Below are positions 54,231-61,995 of a DNA stretch of 64,000 nt, one piece after another. A program made the position numbers and the translations under genes. Source of the stretch: M3007 sp964484205 (lineage in GTDB: Bacteria > Bacteroidota > Bacteroidia > Chitinophagales > Saprospiraceae). The notes under the pieces are model-generated. The model worked only from the letters and a program-made list of their open reading frames with translations, was not told where the DNA came from and did no database searches. The stretch spans positions 69,314-133,313 of the forward strand of contig CAZAEZ010000009.1 in assembly GCA_964484205.1 (NCBI GenBank). Direction: 5' to 3'. Position 1 is the first letter of the stretch; each line of letters begins with the position of its first letter.

Positions 54231-54330
54231 GATGGATGGCTGCTGTTGGTTGTAATGCACGGCTTTTGGTAGCGCGCGGCAAAAATCCGGCAATTTGCCG
54301 GGAATGTGGCATTTTTGTCCTTCAAAAAAG

Positions 54331-54409
54331 GTTGGAGGGTTACTGGTTTCTGGTTTCTGGTTTCTGGTTTTCAATTTCCCGGAATGGTATCAACCAGTAA
54401 CCTTCTAAC
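54331..54409. repeat. TTTCTGG tandem repeat and inverted repeat before the adaptor gene
   Basis: Four copies of a 7-bp unit (GGTTTCT) lie at about 54345-54370, with inverse sequences (GTTACTGG / CCAGTAAC) on either side. It explains the low-complexity N-terminal extension of the adaptor frame. Confidence 0.7.
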
Positions 54410-54439
54410 CAGAAACAAGTAACCTTAGAATCTAAAAAT

Positions 54440-55039
54440 ATGCTGATAAAAGCCTCCACCATCACCAACCTCACCGATGCCCGCTACTTTGCCGCCAAAG
54501 CAGTGGACTTTCTGGGCTTTAACCTGGAAGAAGGTACCGAAGGTTACCTCGATCCGATTTTTATGAAAGCCATCCGCGAATGGGTGGAAGGCCCGAAAAT
54601 TGTTGGGGAATTTGGTGAAACACCGGCCGCCACCGTACAGGAAGCCGCCCGCTTTTTTGAACTGGACGTCGTGCAGGTCGGCCAATCCGACGGTTTGAAC
54701 CTACTAAAAAACCTGGAGGTGATTTTGACGGTACCGGCAATCGAAGACCGAACCAAACTGGAAGCCGTTTTTCAAAAAAACGCTCCCCATGTCGCCTATT
54801 TTCTTCTGGATTTTTCTGTCCAAAAAAATGCGGCCGAGCAACTGCAAGCACACGCAACGGTCTGGAAAAACCTGTTTGCGACCTACCCCACCCTGCTCGA
54901 CATCAACCTGCCCGCCGATGCGCTGGCAACCCTGCTCGACCAATTGCAACCGGCCGGCCTGGCCCTGCGCGGCGGCGATGAAGAACAGGTGGGCGTGAAA
55001 TCGTTTGACGAAATCGACGCCATTTTTGATGCCCTGTAG
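54440..55039 (+). CDS. Degenerate TrpF-like (phosphoribosylanthranilate isomerase) protein
   Basis: The 199-residue protein follows the TrpF layout: KASTITNLTDARYFAAKAVDFLGFNL matches KICGITNLEDA...ADALGFVF, and FFELDVVQVGQSD matches the LDVVQLHG strand. But the catalytic Cys is Ser6 (KAST for KICG), and the LHG segment is lost. An Asp (124, in YFLLDF) is where the catalytic Asp is expected. It therefore probably keeps a TIM barrel but lacks PRAI activity. No trp genes are adjacent. The 16-bp tandem array begins directly after its stop. Confidence 0.75.
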   Translation: MLIKASTITNLTDARYFAAKAVDFLGFNLEEGTEGYLDPIFMKAIREWVEGPKIVGEFGETPAATVQEAARFFELDVVQVGQSDGLNLLKNLEVILTVPAIEDRTKLEAVFQKNAPHVAYFLLDFSVQKNAAEQLQAHATVWKNLFATYPTLLDINLPADALATLLDQLQPAGLALRGGDEEQVGVKSFDEIDAIFDAL

Positions 55040-55208
55040 GGGCGACCCTTGCGGTCGCCCACCCTTGCGGTCGCCCACCCTTGCGGTCGCCCACCCTTGC
55101 GGTCGCCCACCCTCGCGGTCGCCCACCCTTGCGGTCGCCCACCCTTGCGGTCGCCCACCCTTGCGGTCGCCCACCATGTTTTGGGCGACCGCGAGGGTCG
55201 CCCCTACG
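55037..55208. repeat. 16-bp tandem array inside a palindromic element
   Basis: Seven full units of CCCACCCTTGCGGTCG (55058-55169; the fourth has one change) follow a related first unit. The outer ends GTAGGGGCGACCCTTGCGGTCG (55037) and its near-inverse (to 55208) form a palindrome, so the array is an internal expansion. Because 16 is not a multiple of 3 and no stop occurs, all frames read open here, which gives false genes. Confidence 0.93.
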
Positions 55209-55227
55209 GGACATTCCGCGAGGGGAA

Positions 55228-55386
55228 TTACCCGTTTTGTTCGATAATCAAGGGTTGGTTGGCGGGCGGTTCCTGTTCCACCTTTTTTAATTGGTGCAGG
55301 ATGAAAGCCAGCACGGCCAGCATTACGATGGACAGGACAATGATGTTGCGGACAGGAAAGGGTTCGCGGGTATGGCGTCGGAACAT
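55228..55386 (-). CDS. 52-residue single-pass membrane protein
   Basis: A short frame from ATG 55386 to TAA 55228 encodes MFRRHTREPFPVRNIIVLSI then VMLAVLAFILHQLKK and an acidic, Pro-rich tail ending EQNG. A basic N-terminus, one membrane helix and a soluble tail make a sensible small inner-membrane protein. It lies between the tandem array and the acyl-CoA synthetase gene, on the same strand as the latter and 61 bp past its stop, so it may be the last gene of that transcript. No family recognised. Confidence 0.6.
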   Translation of the reverse strand: MFRRHTREPFPVRNIIVLSIVMLAVLAFILHQLKKVEQEPPANQPLIIEQNG

Positions 55387-55447
55387 GGGTACGGGTATTC
55401 AGTTTTGCGAATGCCCAAAGATACGCACCCGGTTGTTGCCGGCGCGT

Positions 55448-56947
55448 TCAGACTTGCTTCAGGGCCTGACGGTTGATTTTCCCCGTATCATTTTTCGGCA
55501 AAGCCGGCAAAAACACCACCGCGCGCGGCACTTTGAATTTGGCCAGACGGGTCCGGCAAAATTCAAGCAGGTCGGTTTCGGCAATGGCAACACCCGGTTT
55601 TAGCGCCACAAAAGCGCGGCCCACCTCGCCCCATTTTTCATTGGGCTCTCCGATTACGGCCGCTTCCGATACGGCCGGATGCTCCAGCAACACGCGTTCC
55701 ACCTCGGCCGGGTACACATTTTCGCCACCGGAAATAAACATGTTTTTTACCCGGTCGACGATGTAGAGGTACCCGTCTTCGTCTACCCGGGCCAGGTCGC
55801 CGCTGTGAAACCAGCCGTCGCGTATGGCCGCCGCAGTAGCTTCCGGATTTTGCCAGTAGCCGGGCGTGACCATGGGGCCGCGCAGGAGCAACTCACCGGG
55901 TTCATTGGCGGCCAACGGGCGACCCGCCTCGTCGGCAATACAGGTTTCCACATAAAAATTGGGGCGTCCGATGCTGCCTTTTTTGCGCACGGCGTCGCTG
56001 TGATGCAGGGAAGTCAGGTTGGGCCCCACCTCGGTCATACCGTAACCCTGACGGATAAAAATGCCTTTTGCATGCCAGGTCTCGATGAGCGGGATGGGCA
56101 TGGGCTCACCGCCAACGATGATGTAGAGCAAACTGCTCAGGTCGGCCGACTCAAAACCCGGCTCGGCAGCCAGCATTTTTAGCATGGTCGGCACGCCCAT
56201 AAACAAGGTGCAACGTTCCCGGGCCAGGGCTTCCAGCACCGCCGCCGCTTCAAATTTTTTGAACAAACAAGTGTACGCGCCGTGGTGCCAAAACGGCGTC
56301 AGCAACACGTTCCAGCCGCCGGTGTGGAACGGGGGCATCACGTTGAGCGTTCGGCTTTCGGCGTTTACGATCAGTGAGATGGCCGTATTAATGCTGTTCC
56401 AAAACAGCATATTGTGGGTATACAGGGCGCCTTTGGGAAAACCCGTGGTGCCGGAGGTGTACAGGATAAAAACCGGGTCGTTCCCGTCGATCGGGCGGTT
56501 GTCAAAATGCGCGTCCGCAGGATGGTCGAGGGCGGGATCGGCAAATTGGGCCAGCGCTTCCAGCGTCCAGCTGCACGGAATTTTGGCCGTTGTCGGCACG
56601 CTGTCGAGCAATTGCTGGTATTTGGCTTCCGCCAAAACAAGGCGCGGCTGGGCATGTTGCAGCAGGTAATCGATCTCCGGCGCGGCCAGCCGGTAGTTGA
56701 GCGGTACCAGGATGAATCCCAGTTTTTGCGCAGCGGCAAACAACAGCGTATACTCCAGGCAGTGCTCGGACAGGACCGCCACGCGCTCGCCTTTTTCGAT
56801 GCCAAAATGCCGGTGCAGGTGCTGCGCAAGGCGGTTGCCCAGGCGGTGCAGCTGTCCGTAGCTAAGCGTTCGCCCGGTTTCGTATTCCTTGAAGGCAATC
56901 TTCTCCGGGCTGTACAGCGCCCATTTTGCCGACCAGTCTGTCGCCAT
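55448..56947 (-). CDS. Acyl-CoA synthetase (AMP-binding)
   Basis: The 499-residue protein is a class I adenylate-forming enzyme: P-loop ILYTSGTTGFPKGALYTH (about 167), motif QGYGMTEVGPN (about 299), HSGDLARVDEDGYLYIVDRVKNMFISGGENVYP, and the C-terminal Lys in NDTGKINRQ. It activates a carboxylic acid, probably medium- or long-chain fatty acid, to its CoA ester. The KAS III-like gene lies about 220 bp upstream on the same strand, consistent with a lipid pathway. Confidence 0.92.
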   Translation of the reverse strand: MATDWSAKWALYSPEKIAFKEYETGRTLSYGQLHRLGNRLAQHLHRHFGIEKGERVAVLSEHCLEYTLLFAAAQKLGFILVPLNYRLAAPEIDYLLQHAQPRLVLAEAKYQQLLDSVPTTAKIPCSWTLEALAQFADPALDHPADAHFDNRPIDGNDPVFILYTSGTTGFPKGALYTHNMLFWNSINTAISLIVNAESRTLNVMPPFHTGGWNVLLTPFWHHGAYTCLFKKFEAAAVLEALARERCTLFMGVPTMLKMLAAEPGFESADLSSLLYIIVGGEPMPIPLIETWHAKGIFIRQGYGMTEVGPNLTSLHHSDAVRKKGSIGRPNFYVETCIADEAGRPLAANEPGELLLRGPMVTPGYWQNPEATAAAIRDGWFHSGDLARVDEDGYLYIVDRVKNMFISGGENVYPAEVERVLLEHPAVSEAAVIGEPNEKWGEVGRAFVALKPGVAIAETDLLEFCRTRLAKFKVPRAVVFLPALPKNDTGKINRQALKQV

Positions 56948-57017
56948 GGTTGTAAACCTGTTTTTTCAAAATTATACCCGCCGGAAGGTGGTTTGCGAAA
57001 GGTATGATGCCGTGCAT

Positions 57018-57050
57018 ATTGTCGGCGTGACTTCGAGTCACGCCGACAAT
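57018..57050. repeat. 33-bp palindrome (ATTGTCGGCGTGACT family)
   Basis: ATTGTCGGCGTGACT-TCG-AGTCACGCCGACAAT, 15-bp arms, the second copy of the palindrome at 34561. It lies between the KAS III-like and acyl-CoA synthetase genes. Confidence 0.9.
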
Positions 57051-57166
57051 AGCCTGGCCGCCTACAATTTTTTGCAAACCACTTTCTTTTGGTTAATCAC
57101 ACGAACAAAGCCGACATGAAAAAACAAGTTTATCCTGTTAAATCCTGTCGATCCTGTCCATCAAAT

Positions 57167-58159
57167 TCAAATCCGAAATGCCGCACTCGCAAACGCCAGT
57201 CCACCGCCCGAACCAATGAAAAAGCACAAGTCGCCGGTACGGACCCGGCCCTGTTCCCAGGCTTCGTTCAAAGCCATTGGGATACAGGCCGAGCCGGTAT
57301 AACCGTAACTATGCATGATCGTTGTCGCACGGTCGTGGGGTACGCCTAGCCGATCGAGGGTTTCGCGAATGCTGTTGATATTGATCTGGGTGATAAAAAA
57401 ATGCTGGACATCGCCGGGTGTCGCACCGATACGCCGGCACAGCGTTTGCACCATGTCGGCCCAGGTTTCGGGGTTGAGTTCGGGCGGAAATTTGCGCACA
57501 AACTGCAACTGGTGCCCGTGCCGGGCCAACAACTCCGGGCTCGCAGGCTGCTTGGTACCGCCACCGTAAATGCCCATCCAGCTGTTGTATTCGCCTTTGG
57601 AGCGCAGTTCACTCGCCAGGTAGCCGTGGTGATCGTCCACATTTTCAGCACGCAACACAACAGCCCCGGCGCCGTCGGCAAACAGCGTTACCGTTTTTTT
57701 ATCTTCCAGGTTCAGGTATTTGCTCATCGCATACCCGCCAAGCACCAGAATGTGGCGGTAGTTCTCGTCGGCGCGGATGTATTTGGCGCCAATGTCGAGC
57801 GCCGTCACAAATCCTGCGCAGGCAGTGTTCACATCAAACGTACCGGCCCGGTGGGCGCCGATGCGGTGCTGCAAAACAGCAGCCGTAGAGGGTGAAACAT
57901 ACTCCGGGGTGTCGGTAGCCAGCACGATCAAATCGAGCGCTTCCGCATCGATCCCGGCGCGTTCGAGCGCCAACCGGGCAGCCTGCTCGCACAGATCGGC
58001 CGTAGATTCATCCGGGCCACACCAGCGGCGTTCAAAAATTTGTACGTTTTCACGCAACCAGGTATCGACGTCCTCGCCGAGCAGTTCGTTGAAATATTGA
58101 TTGCTGATCCTCTTTTCGGGAGCATAAGCAGCCACCGAGGCGATTACGGCATTGCGCAT
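57167..58159 (-). CDS. KAS III (FabH)-like protein with altered catalytic triad
   Basis: The 330-residue protein has the thiolase fold and nucleophile Cys114 in DVNTACAGFVTALDIGAKYI. In the FabH triad Cys-His-Asn, the His (PHQAN motif) is replaced by Thr257 (FITQINI) and the Asn (GNTSAAS motif) by Tyr287 (SYGYTGSACIP). With Cys kept but the decarboxylation residues gone, it can hardly run the classical condensation; it may be an acyltransferase or a partner subunit. It lies upstream of the acyl-CoA synthetase on the same strand. Confidence 0.88.
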   Translation of the reverse strand: MRNAVIASVAAYAPEKRISNQYFNELLGEDVDTWLRENVQIFERRWCGPDESTADLCEQAARLALERAGIDAEALDLIVLATDTPEYVSPSTAAVLQHRIGAHRAGTFDVNTACAGFVTALDIGAKYIRADENYRHILVLGGYAMSKYLNLEDKKTVTLFADGAGAVVLRAENVDDHHGYLASELRSKGEYNSWMGIYGGGTKQPASPELLARHGHQLQFVRKFPPELNPETWADMVQTLCRRIGATPGDVQHFFITQININSIRETLDRLGVPHDRATTIMHSYGYTGSACIPMALNEAWEQGRVRTGDLCFFIGSGGGLAFASAAFRI

Positions 58160-58222
58160 GGAGCAGATGAATAGTTGAAAATCTAAACTTGTTCTGAATG
58201 AAAAACTACCCGCTCAAAAACA

Positions 58223-60802
58223 CTATTTCCGGCTGATCCCGGGCAAATTCACTTTCAGTTCAACGGAATACAGCGGCTTGATCACCGGCGAAGCCACAAA
58301 CTCCCGCACATCCTGGTTGAGCGCGTTCACCACCTGCGCCGACAGCGTGTAGCGTTTGGCAAAGGTATACCCCACACCCAGATCGAGGTTAAAAAAGCCG
58401 CCCAGCGGGCCGTAGTTGAAGGAAGTGCCCACCCGGGCGTTTTCCACGACCGGCATGCCGCCGTAAATCAAATCCGTGTTTGTTTTTGCCGCAACATTGA
58501 TCCCGGAAAAGAAATCGTACTCCGCAACCCAGCGTCCGAAAGCAGTGGCGAAGAAATTGCCGCGGCTGTAGTTCAGCCCCAGTCCGATCTTGTGTTCGGG
58601 TGTATTGATCGGCAAATCGTTTTCATTGACTTTGCCGTCGCGGTTGCCGTCGTTTTTCGGGTCATTGGCATCCAGATCGTAGCCGAAATAGGAATAGTTC
58701 AACGTACCGGTCAGGCCTTCCAGCAAATTGACATTCAGGCCAAGGTCGAAGCCGTAGGTTTTCACCTGTCCAAAATTGACGTAAGTCAGGATCAGGTCGG
58801 CGCCACGCGAGCCGTCGGGCAGGGTGGCCACGGTGGTGAAATTGGCCAGGTCTTCGTCGCCGCGTTTGATGGCATACCCCCTGATTTTGGGAATGTTCGG
58901 CGTTGCCGGGTTGTTGTCGTGGTCAAAAAGTTCGCGGTCGGCAGCCACGTTGATGGCCGGGCTCAGGAAGTTTTCAGAAACATTGTAGTAGGCGCTGGCA
59001 TCCAGGTACACGCGTTTGCCCAGTTGGGCTTTGTAACCCAGTTCGAGCGTTTTGATTTTTTCCACCACCAGCTTGTCCACGGTGTAATCGCCGACGGGTT
59101 GGTTGGTCGTCACATCGAATTCCCGGATGGTGAAGCCCTGACCGTTGCCCAGAAGCAGGCCGCCGAAAATATTGGCTTCAAGATTGAGAATGGTGGGCGC
59201 AGCAATTCCCTGGCCGTAAGTAAGCCGCAATGCGCTGTTGTCGGTGGTGTACACCAGCGCCGCTTTCGGGATAAAGTTGAACCCGTAGAGGTCGTGGTTG
59301 TCGGCCCGGGCAGCGGCTACCGCGCGAAAGCGGGTACCGAATTTGCGTTCCAACTGGAGGTAGCCCCCGATCTGGTTGATCTCAATGGCGCCGGCTGCGT
59401 CGATCAGGTAGGTGTTGTTGCTGTTGGCCACATCGCGCTGGTATTGCACGCCGGCGATAAAGTCGACAATGTTCCCCAGTGAGTTGTTGTACTGCACTTC
59501 ACCGTTCAGGCGGTTGGATTTATCCTGAAACAAGGCGCCGCGCGCCAGGTCGAGGCCGGTGCTGTCGCTCAGCGGAAAATACTGCGAGCTGATGGATTTT
59601 TCCCGGGCAACCGCCTCGGAGAATCCCGCATTTTTATATGACCAGTAGTTCACCGTGCGCCGGTTCATGGCATAGGTGGAATCGGTGCTGCTAAGCGTGT
59701 AGTACAGGTTTACAAAAAAGCGCGGCGACACGTAGCGGCCCTGAAACCAGTGTACCTGCCAGTCGCGGATCTGGTTGCGGCCGGCATTGGTGTTGCCGAT
59801 GTTGTTGCTGTTGCTGCCGCCATAGCCGGCAATGATCGTGGAGGCGTCGTTCACACTGTAGTACACCTGGGCTTCACCGCGCAGGGAATTGAAGTCGCGG
59901 TCGAGCAAATATTCCGGATAGGCAGCTGCGCCGGCATAAACGGTATCGGTAAAATCAAATTCAGTGCCTTTGGTGTATTCACCGCTGATCTTGAAGGCAA
60001 ACTTGTCGCTGAGTTTCATGGCATGACGCAAGCGGCCGCTGAGTACGTTCTGATTGCCGGCGCCCAGGGCAATGGTGGTGCCTTCGGAAGTCCGCGGGTC
60101 TTTGGTGATGGTGTTGAGCAGGCCGTTGTGCGCATTCGGGCCGTAGAGCGCCGACGACGGTCCGAGGATCACTTCAATGCGTTCGACGTCTTCCTTGACC
60201 GTAGTGCTCAGGGCGCCCAGCGGGAGGCCGGTAGCGATGAGTGTGGAAAAACGGTTGTCGTTGATTTGCAGGTTTTTCGGGTTAAATGCGCTGTTGAATC
60301 CACGCGCATTGACGCCGATGCCCAACACGCCGGAACGCACATAGTCGAGGCCTTTCTGGCGGCCCAGTAGCTCGGCGACATTGAACGACGGCAGTTCGCT
60401 GATCGCCCGGGAGTTGATCACCTGGATGGTGGCCGGGGCATTGGTCAACTTCTCCGCGCGCCGCGAAGCCGACACGACGATCTCGCCGCCCTGGATGCCC
60501 GTCGGCTCCAGCGATACATCGGTGTTCAGCGTCTGACCGGCAGGTACCGTCACCGGTACCGTAGCCGTTTGATAGCCGATATACGAAATCAAAAGTGTGC
60601 GCGCACCGGCATCCACCGGCAGGCTGAACGTACCATCTCCCGAAGTGGCAACGCCCCCGGTAGCGCCGTCTACCACAACTGTGGCGCCGGCCAGGGCTTC
60701 GCCGGTCACCTGGTCTGTCACTTTTCCGGATACGATGCCGCGTTGCGCATACAACCCGGCGGTTGTGAGGGTTAAAAGCAGAAGTGTAAATAACTTTTTC
60801 AT
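58223..60802 (-). CDS. TonB-dependent receptor with carboxypeptidase-regulatory domain
   Basis: From ATG 60802 the product has 859 residues with signal MKKLFTLLLLTLTTAGLYAQ. A CarboxypepD_reg-like domain (VSGKVTDQVTGEALAGATVVVDG, about 23-100) precedes the plug (VSASRRAEKLTNAPATIQVINSRAISELPSFNVAELLGRQKG) and a 22-strand-type barrel. Such receptors import large or scarce ligands across the outer membrane using TonB. No SusD-type partner is adjacent, so siderophores, cofactors or peptides are more likely than glycans. Ligand unknown. It follows the alpha/beta hydrolase gene on the same strand. Confidence 0.9.
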   Translation of the reverse strand: MKKLFTLLLLTLTTAGLYAQRGIVSGKVTDQVTGEALAGATVVVDGATGGVATSGDGTFSLPVDAGARTLLISYIGYQTATVPVTVPAGQTLNTDVSLEPTGIQGGEIVVSASRRAEKLTNAPATIQVINSRAISELPSFNVAELLGRQKGLDYVRSGVLGIGVNARGFNSAFNPKNLQINDNRFSTLIATGLPLGALSTTVKEDVERIEVILGPSSALYGPNAHNGLLNTITKDPRTSEGTTIALGAGNQNVLSGRLRHAMKLSDKFAFKISGEYTKGTEFDFTDTVYAGAAAYPEYLLDRDFNSLRGEAQVYYSVNDASTIIAGYGGSNSNNIGNTNAGRNQIRDWQVHWFQGRYVSPRFFVNLYYTLSSTDSTYAMNRRTVNYWSYKNAGFSEAVAREKSISSQYFPLSDSTGLDLARGALFQDKSNRLNGEVQYNNSLGNIVDFIAGVQYQRDVANSNNTYLIDAAGAIEINQIGGYLQLERKFGTRFRAVAAARADNHDLYGFNFIPKAALVYTTDNSALRLTYGQGIAAPTILNLEANIFGGLLLGNGQGFTIREFDVTTNQPVGDYTVDKLVVEKIKTLELGYKAQLGKRVYLDASAYYNVSENFLSPAINVAADRELFDHDNNPATPNIPKIRGYAIKRGDEDLANFTTVATLPDGSRGADLILTYVNFGQVKTYGFDLGLNVNLLEGLTGTLNYSYFGYDLDANDPKNDGNRDGKVNENDLPINTPEHKIGLGLNYSRGNFFATAFGRWVAEYDFFSGINVAAKTNTDLIYGGMPVVENARVGTSFNYGPLGGFFNLDLGVGYTFAKRYTLSAQVVNALNQDVREFVASPVIKPLYSVELKVNLPGISRK

Positions 60803-60862
60803 ACAAGAGCAGCATTGAGACAATGAAAGAATAGGTGAATCTGGTTGGTTTTTAATCAGGGG

Positions 60863-61804
60863 TCAATTGGCTAAAAAATCCCGGATCGCCCGGTTGGTTT
60901 TTTCCGCTTGTTCCCACTGCACGAAGTGGCCGCATTCGGGAATTTGCAGCAACCGGCTGCCGGGAATTTTCGACTGTGCCAGTTCGGCAATTTGGGCGGT
61001 GGTTTGATTTTTATGTAAAAACGTGTTCGGAATGAGGGCATCGTTTTCGCCAAAAAGGATCAGGCTCGGCAACGGCATTTGCTCCAGTTTGTCAAAAACC
61101 GTTTCGTCGAGCATGCCGGCTACGCATTTTGGCAGCATGGCGCACCAGCCCTCGTACTCCGCCGTTTCGCGCAGGAACATCCGGTCTTCGTACATGAATT
61201 CGGCATCCTCGGGCCACTGGTAAAAATTGAGCAGGAAATTTTTGCGTATCTGCCCGGGCGGCGTGTTTTGAATGACTGCCGAAGTGTATACGGTTTTTAG
61301 CCAGACCGCCTCTGCCGCACTAAAGGTTTCGATGCCTGCCGGGGCGATCAGCACCAGTTTTGCCAGGCGGCTGGTGTCAGCAAGCGCCATCGTCAGTGCC
61401 ACCTGGCCGCCCATCGAATGGCCGATCAGTACGACGTTCCGCAGGTCCAGCGTATCGCAAAATGCGCGCACGGCGCCGGCAAAAAAAGCCATGCCGTAGG
61501 GGTAATCGCCCTTCCCCGATTTGCCGTAGCCGGGCAGGTCCGGGGCTATGCAACGGTAGTGCGTGCTGAGCGAATCCACGTTTTTTTGCCAGGCTTTCAA
61601 ATTGGCGCCCAGACCGTGGACAAACAACAGGGTGTAGGGTCCTTCGCCGCGATCGAGATACGCCATTTCGATACCGGAAGGCAGCATGACGGTTTTGGTG
61701 TCTGGCGGGTACGGGATGTCTTGCATATGTTTGGTTTGGGCAGGGAGGGTGGTGGTGAGGAGGAGGAAGAATAGTAGTGCTCTTGGTTTTGACTGTACGC
61801 TCAT
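60863..61804 (-). CDS. Exported alpha/beta hydrolase
   Basis: From ATG 61804 the product has 313 residues with signal MSVQSKPRALLFFLLLTTTLPAQT; the upstream extension of the frame is made of a G/C-rich inverted repeat. The hydrolase fold has the oxyanion loop LLFVHGLGANLKAW, nucleophile Ser in VVLIGHSMGGQVA, acid Asp in LILFGENDALIPN and His in PECGHFVQWEQ. It is a periplasmic or surface esterase/lipase-type enzyme with unknown substrate. It lies between the TonB receptor and the symporter genes on the same strand. Confidence 0.9.
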   Translation of the reverse strand: MSVQSKPRALLFFLLLTTTLPAQTKHMQDIPYPPDTKTVMLPSGIEMAYLDRGEGPYTLLFVHGLGANLKAWQKNVDSLSTHYRCIAPDLPGYGKSGKGDYPYGMAFFAGAVRAFCDTLDLRNVVLIGHSMGGQVALTMALADTSRLAKLVLIAPAGIETFSAAEAVWLKTVYTSAVIQNTPPGQIRKNFLLNFYQWPEDAEFMYEDRMFLRETAEYEGWCAMLPKCVAGMLDETVFDKLEQMPLPSLILFGENDALIPNTFLHKNQTTAQIAELAQSKIPGSRLLQIPECGHFVQWEQAEKTNRAIRDFLAN

Positions 61805-61821
61805 CCTCGCTCCTTGGAATT

Positions 61822-61938
61822 CAACCCCACCCCCATCCCCTCCCCCAAAGGGGTGGGGGGCTTGCCCTCTTGATAATTTCAGATTGAAATGTGGGCAGAC
61901 ACCCCTCCCCTTTGGGGGAGGGGATGGGGGTGGGGTTG
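61822..61938. repeat. 117-bp element with 32-bp perfect inverted ends
   Basis: The arms (61822-61853, 61907-61938) begin CAACCCCACCCCCATCCCCT and are exact inverse copies. Another copy starts at 63951 and runs off the window. It sits between the hydrolase and symporter genes, so it is transcribed as a strong hairpin if they share an mRNA. Confidence 0.93.
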
Positions 61939-61995
61939 ACACCGGCAAAGTGGAGAAGACCAAAAAACGGCCTATAAATTTCCCAACCATAACAA

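Noticed and set aside
54231..54374. N-terminal extension of the efflux adaptor
   Set aside because: It consists of TTTCTGG repeats; the GTG at 54230 directly precedes the membrane helix.
55058..55169. Repeated short units that could be mistaken for a CRISPR array
   Set aside because: The 16-bp units are directly adjacent with no spacers, and no cas genes are present.
54883..55290. Several long overlapping frames rich in GDRKGGRPQGWA-type repeats
   Set aside because: They arise because a 16-bp repeat without stops keeps all frames open. No start signal or family likeness.
61804..61990. N-terminal extension of the alpha/beta hydrolase
   Set aside because: It is encoded by the 32-bp inverted-repeat element and precedes a proper signal peptide.
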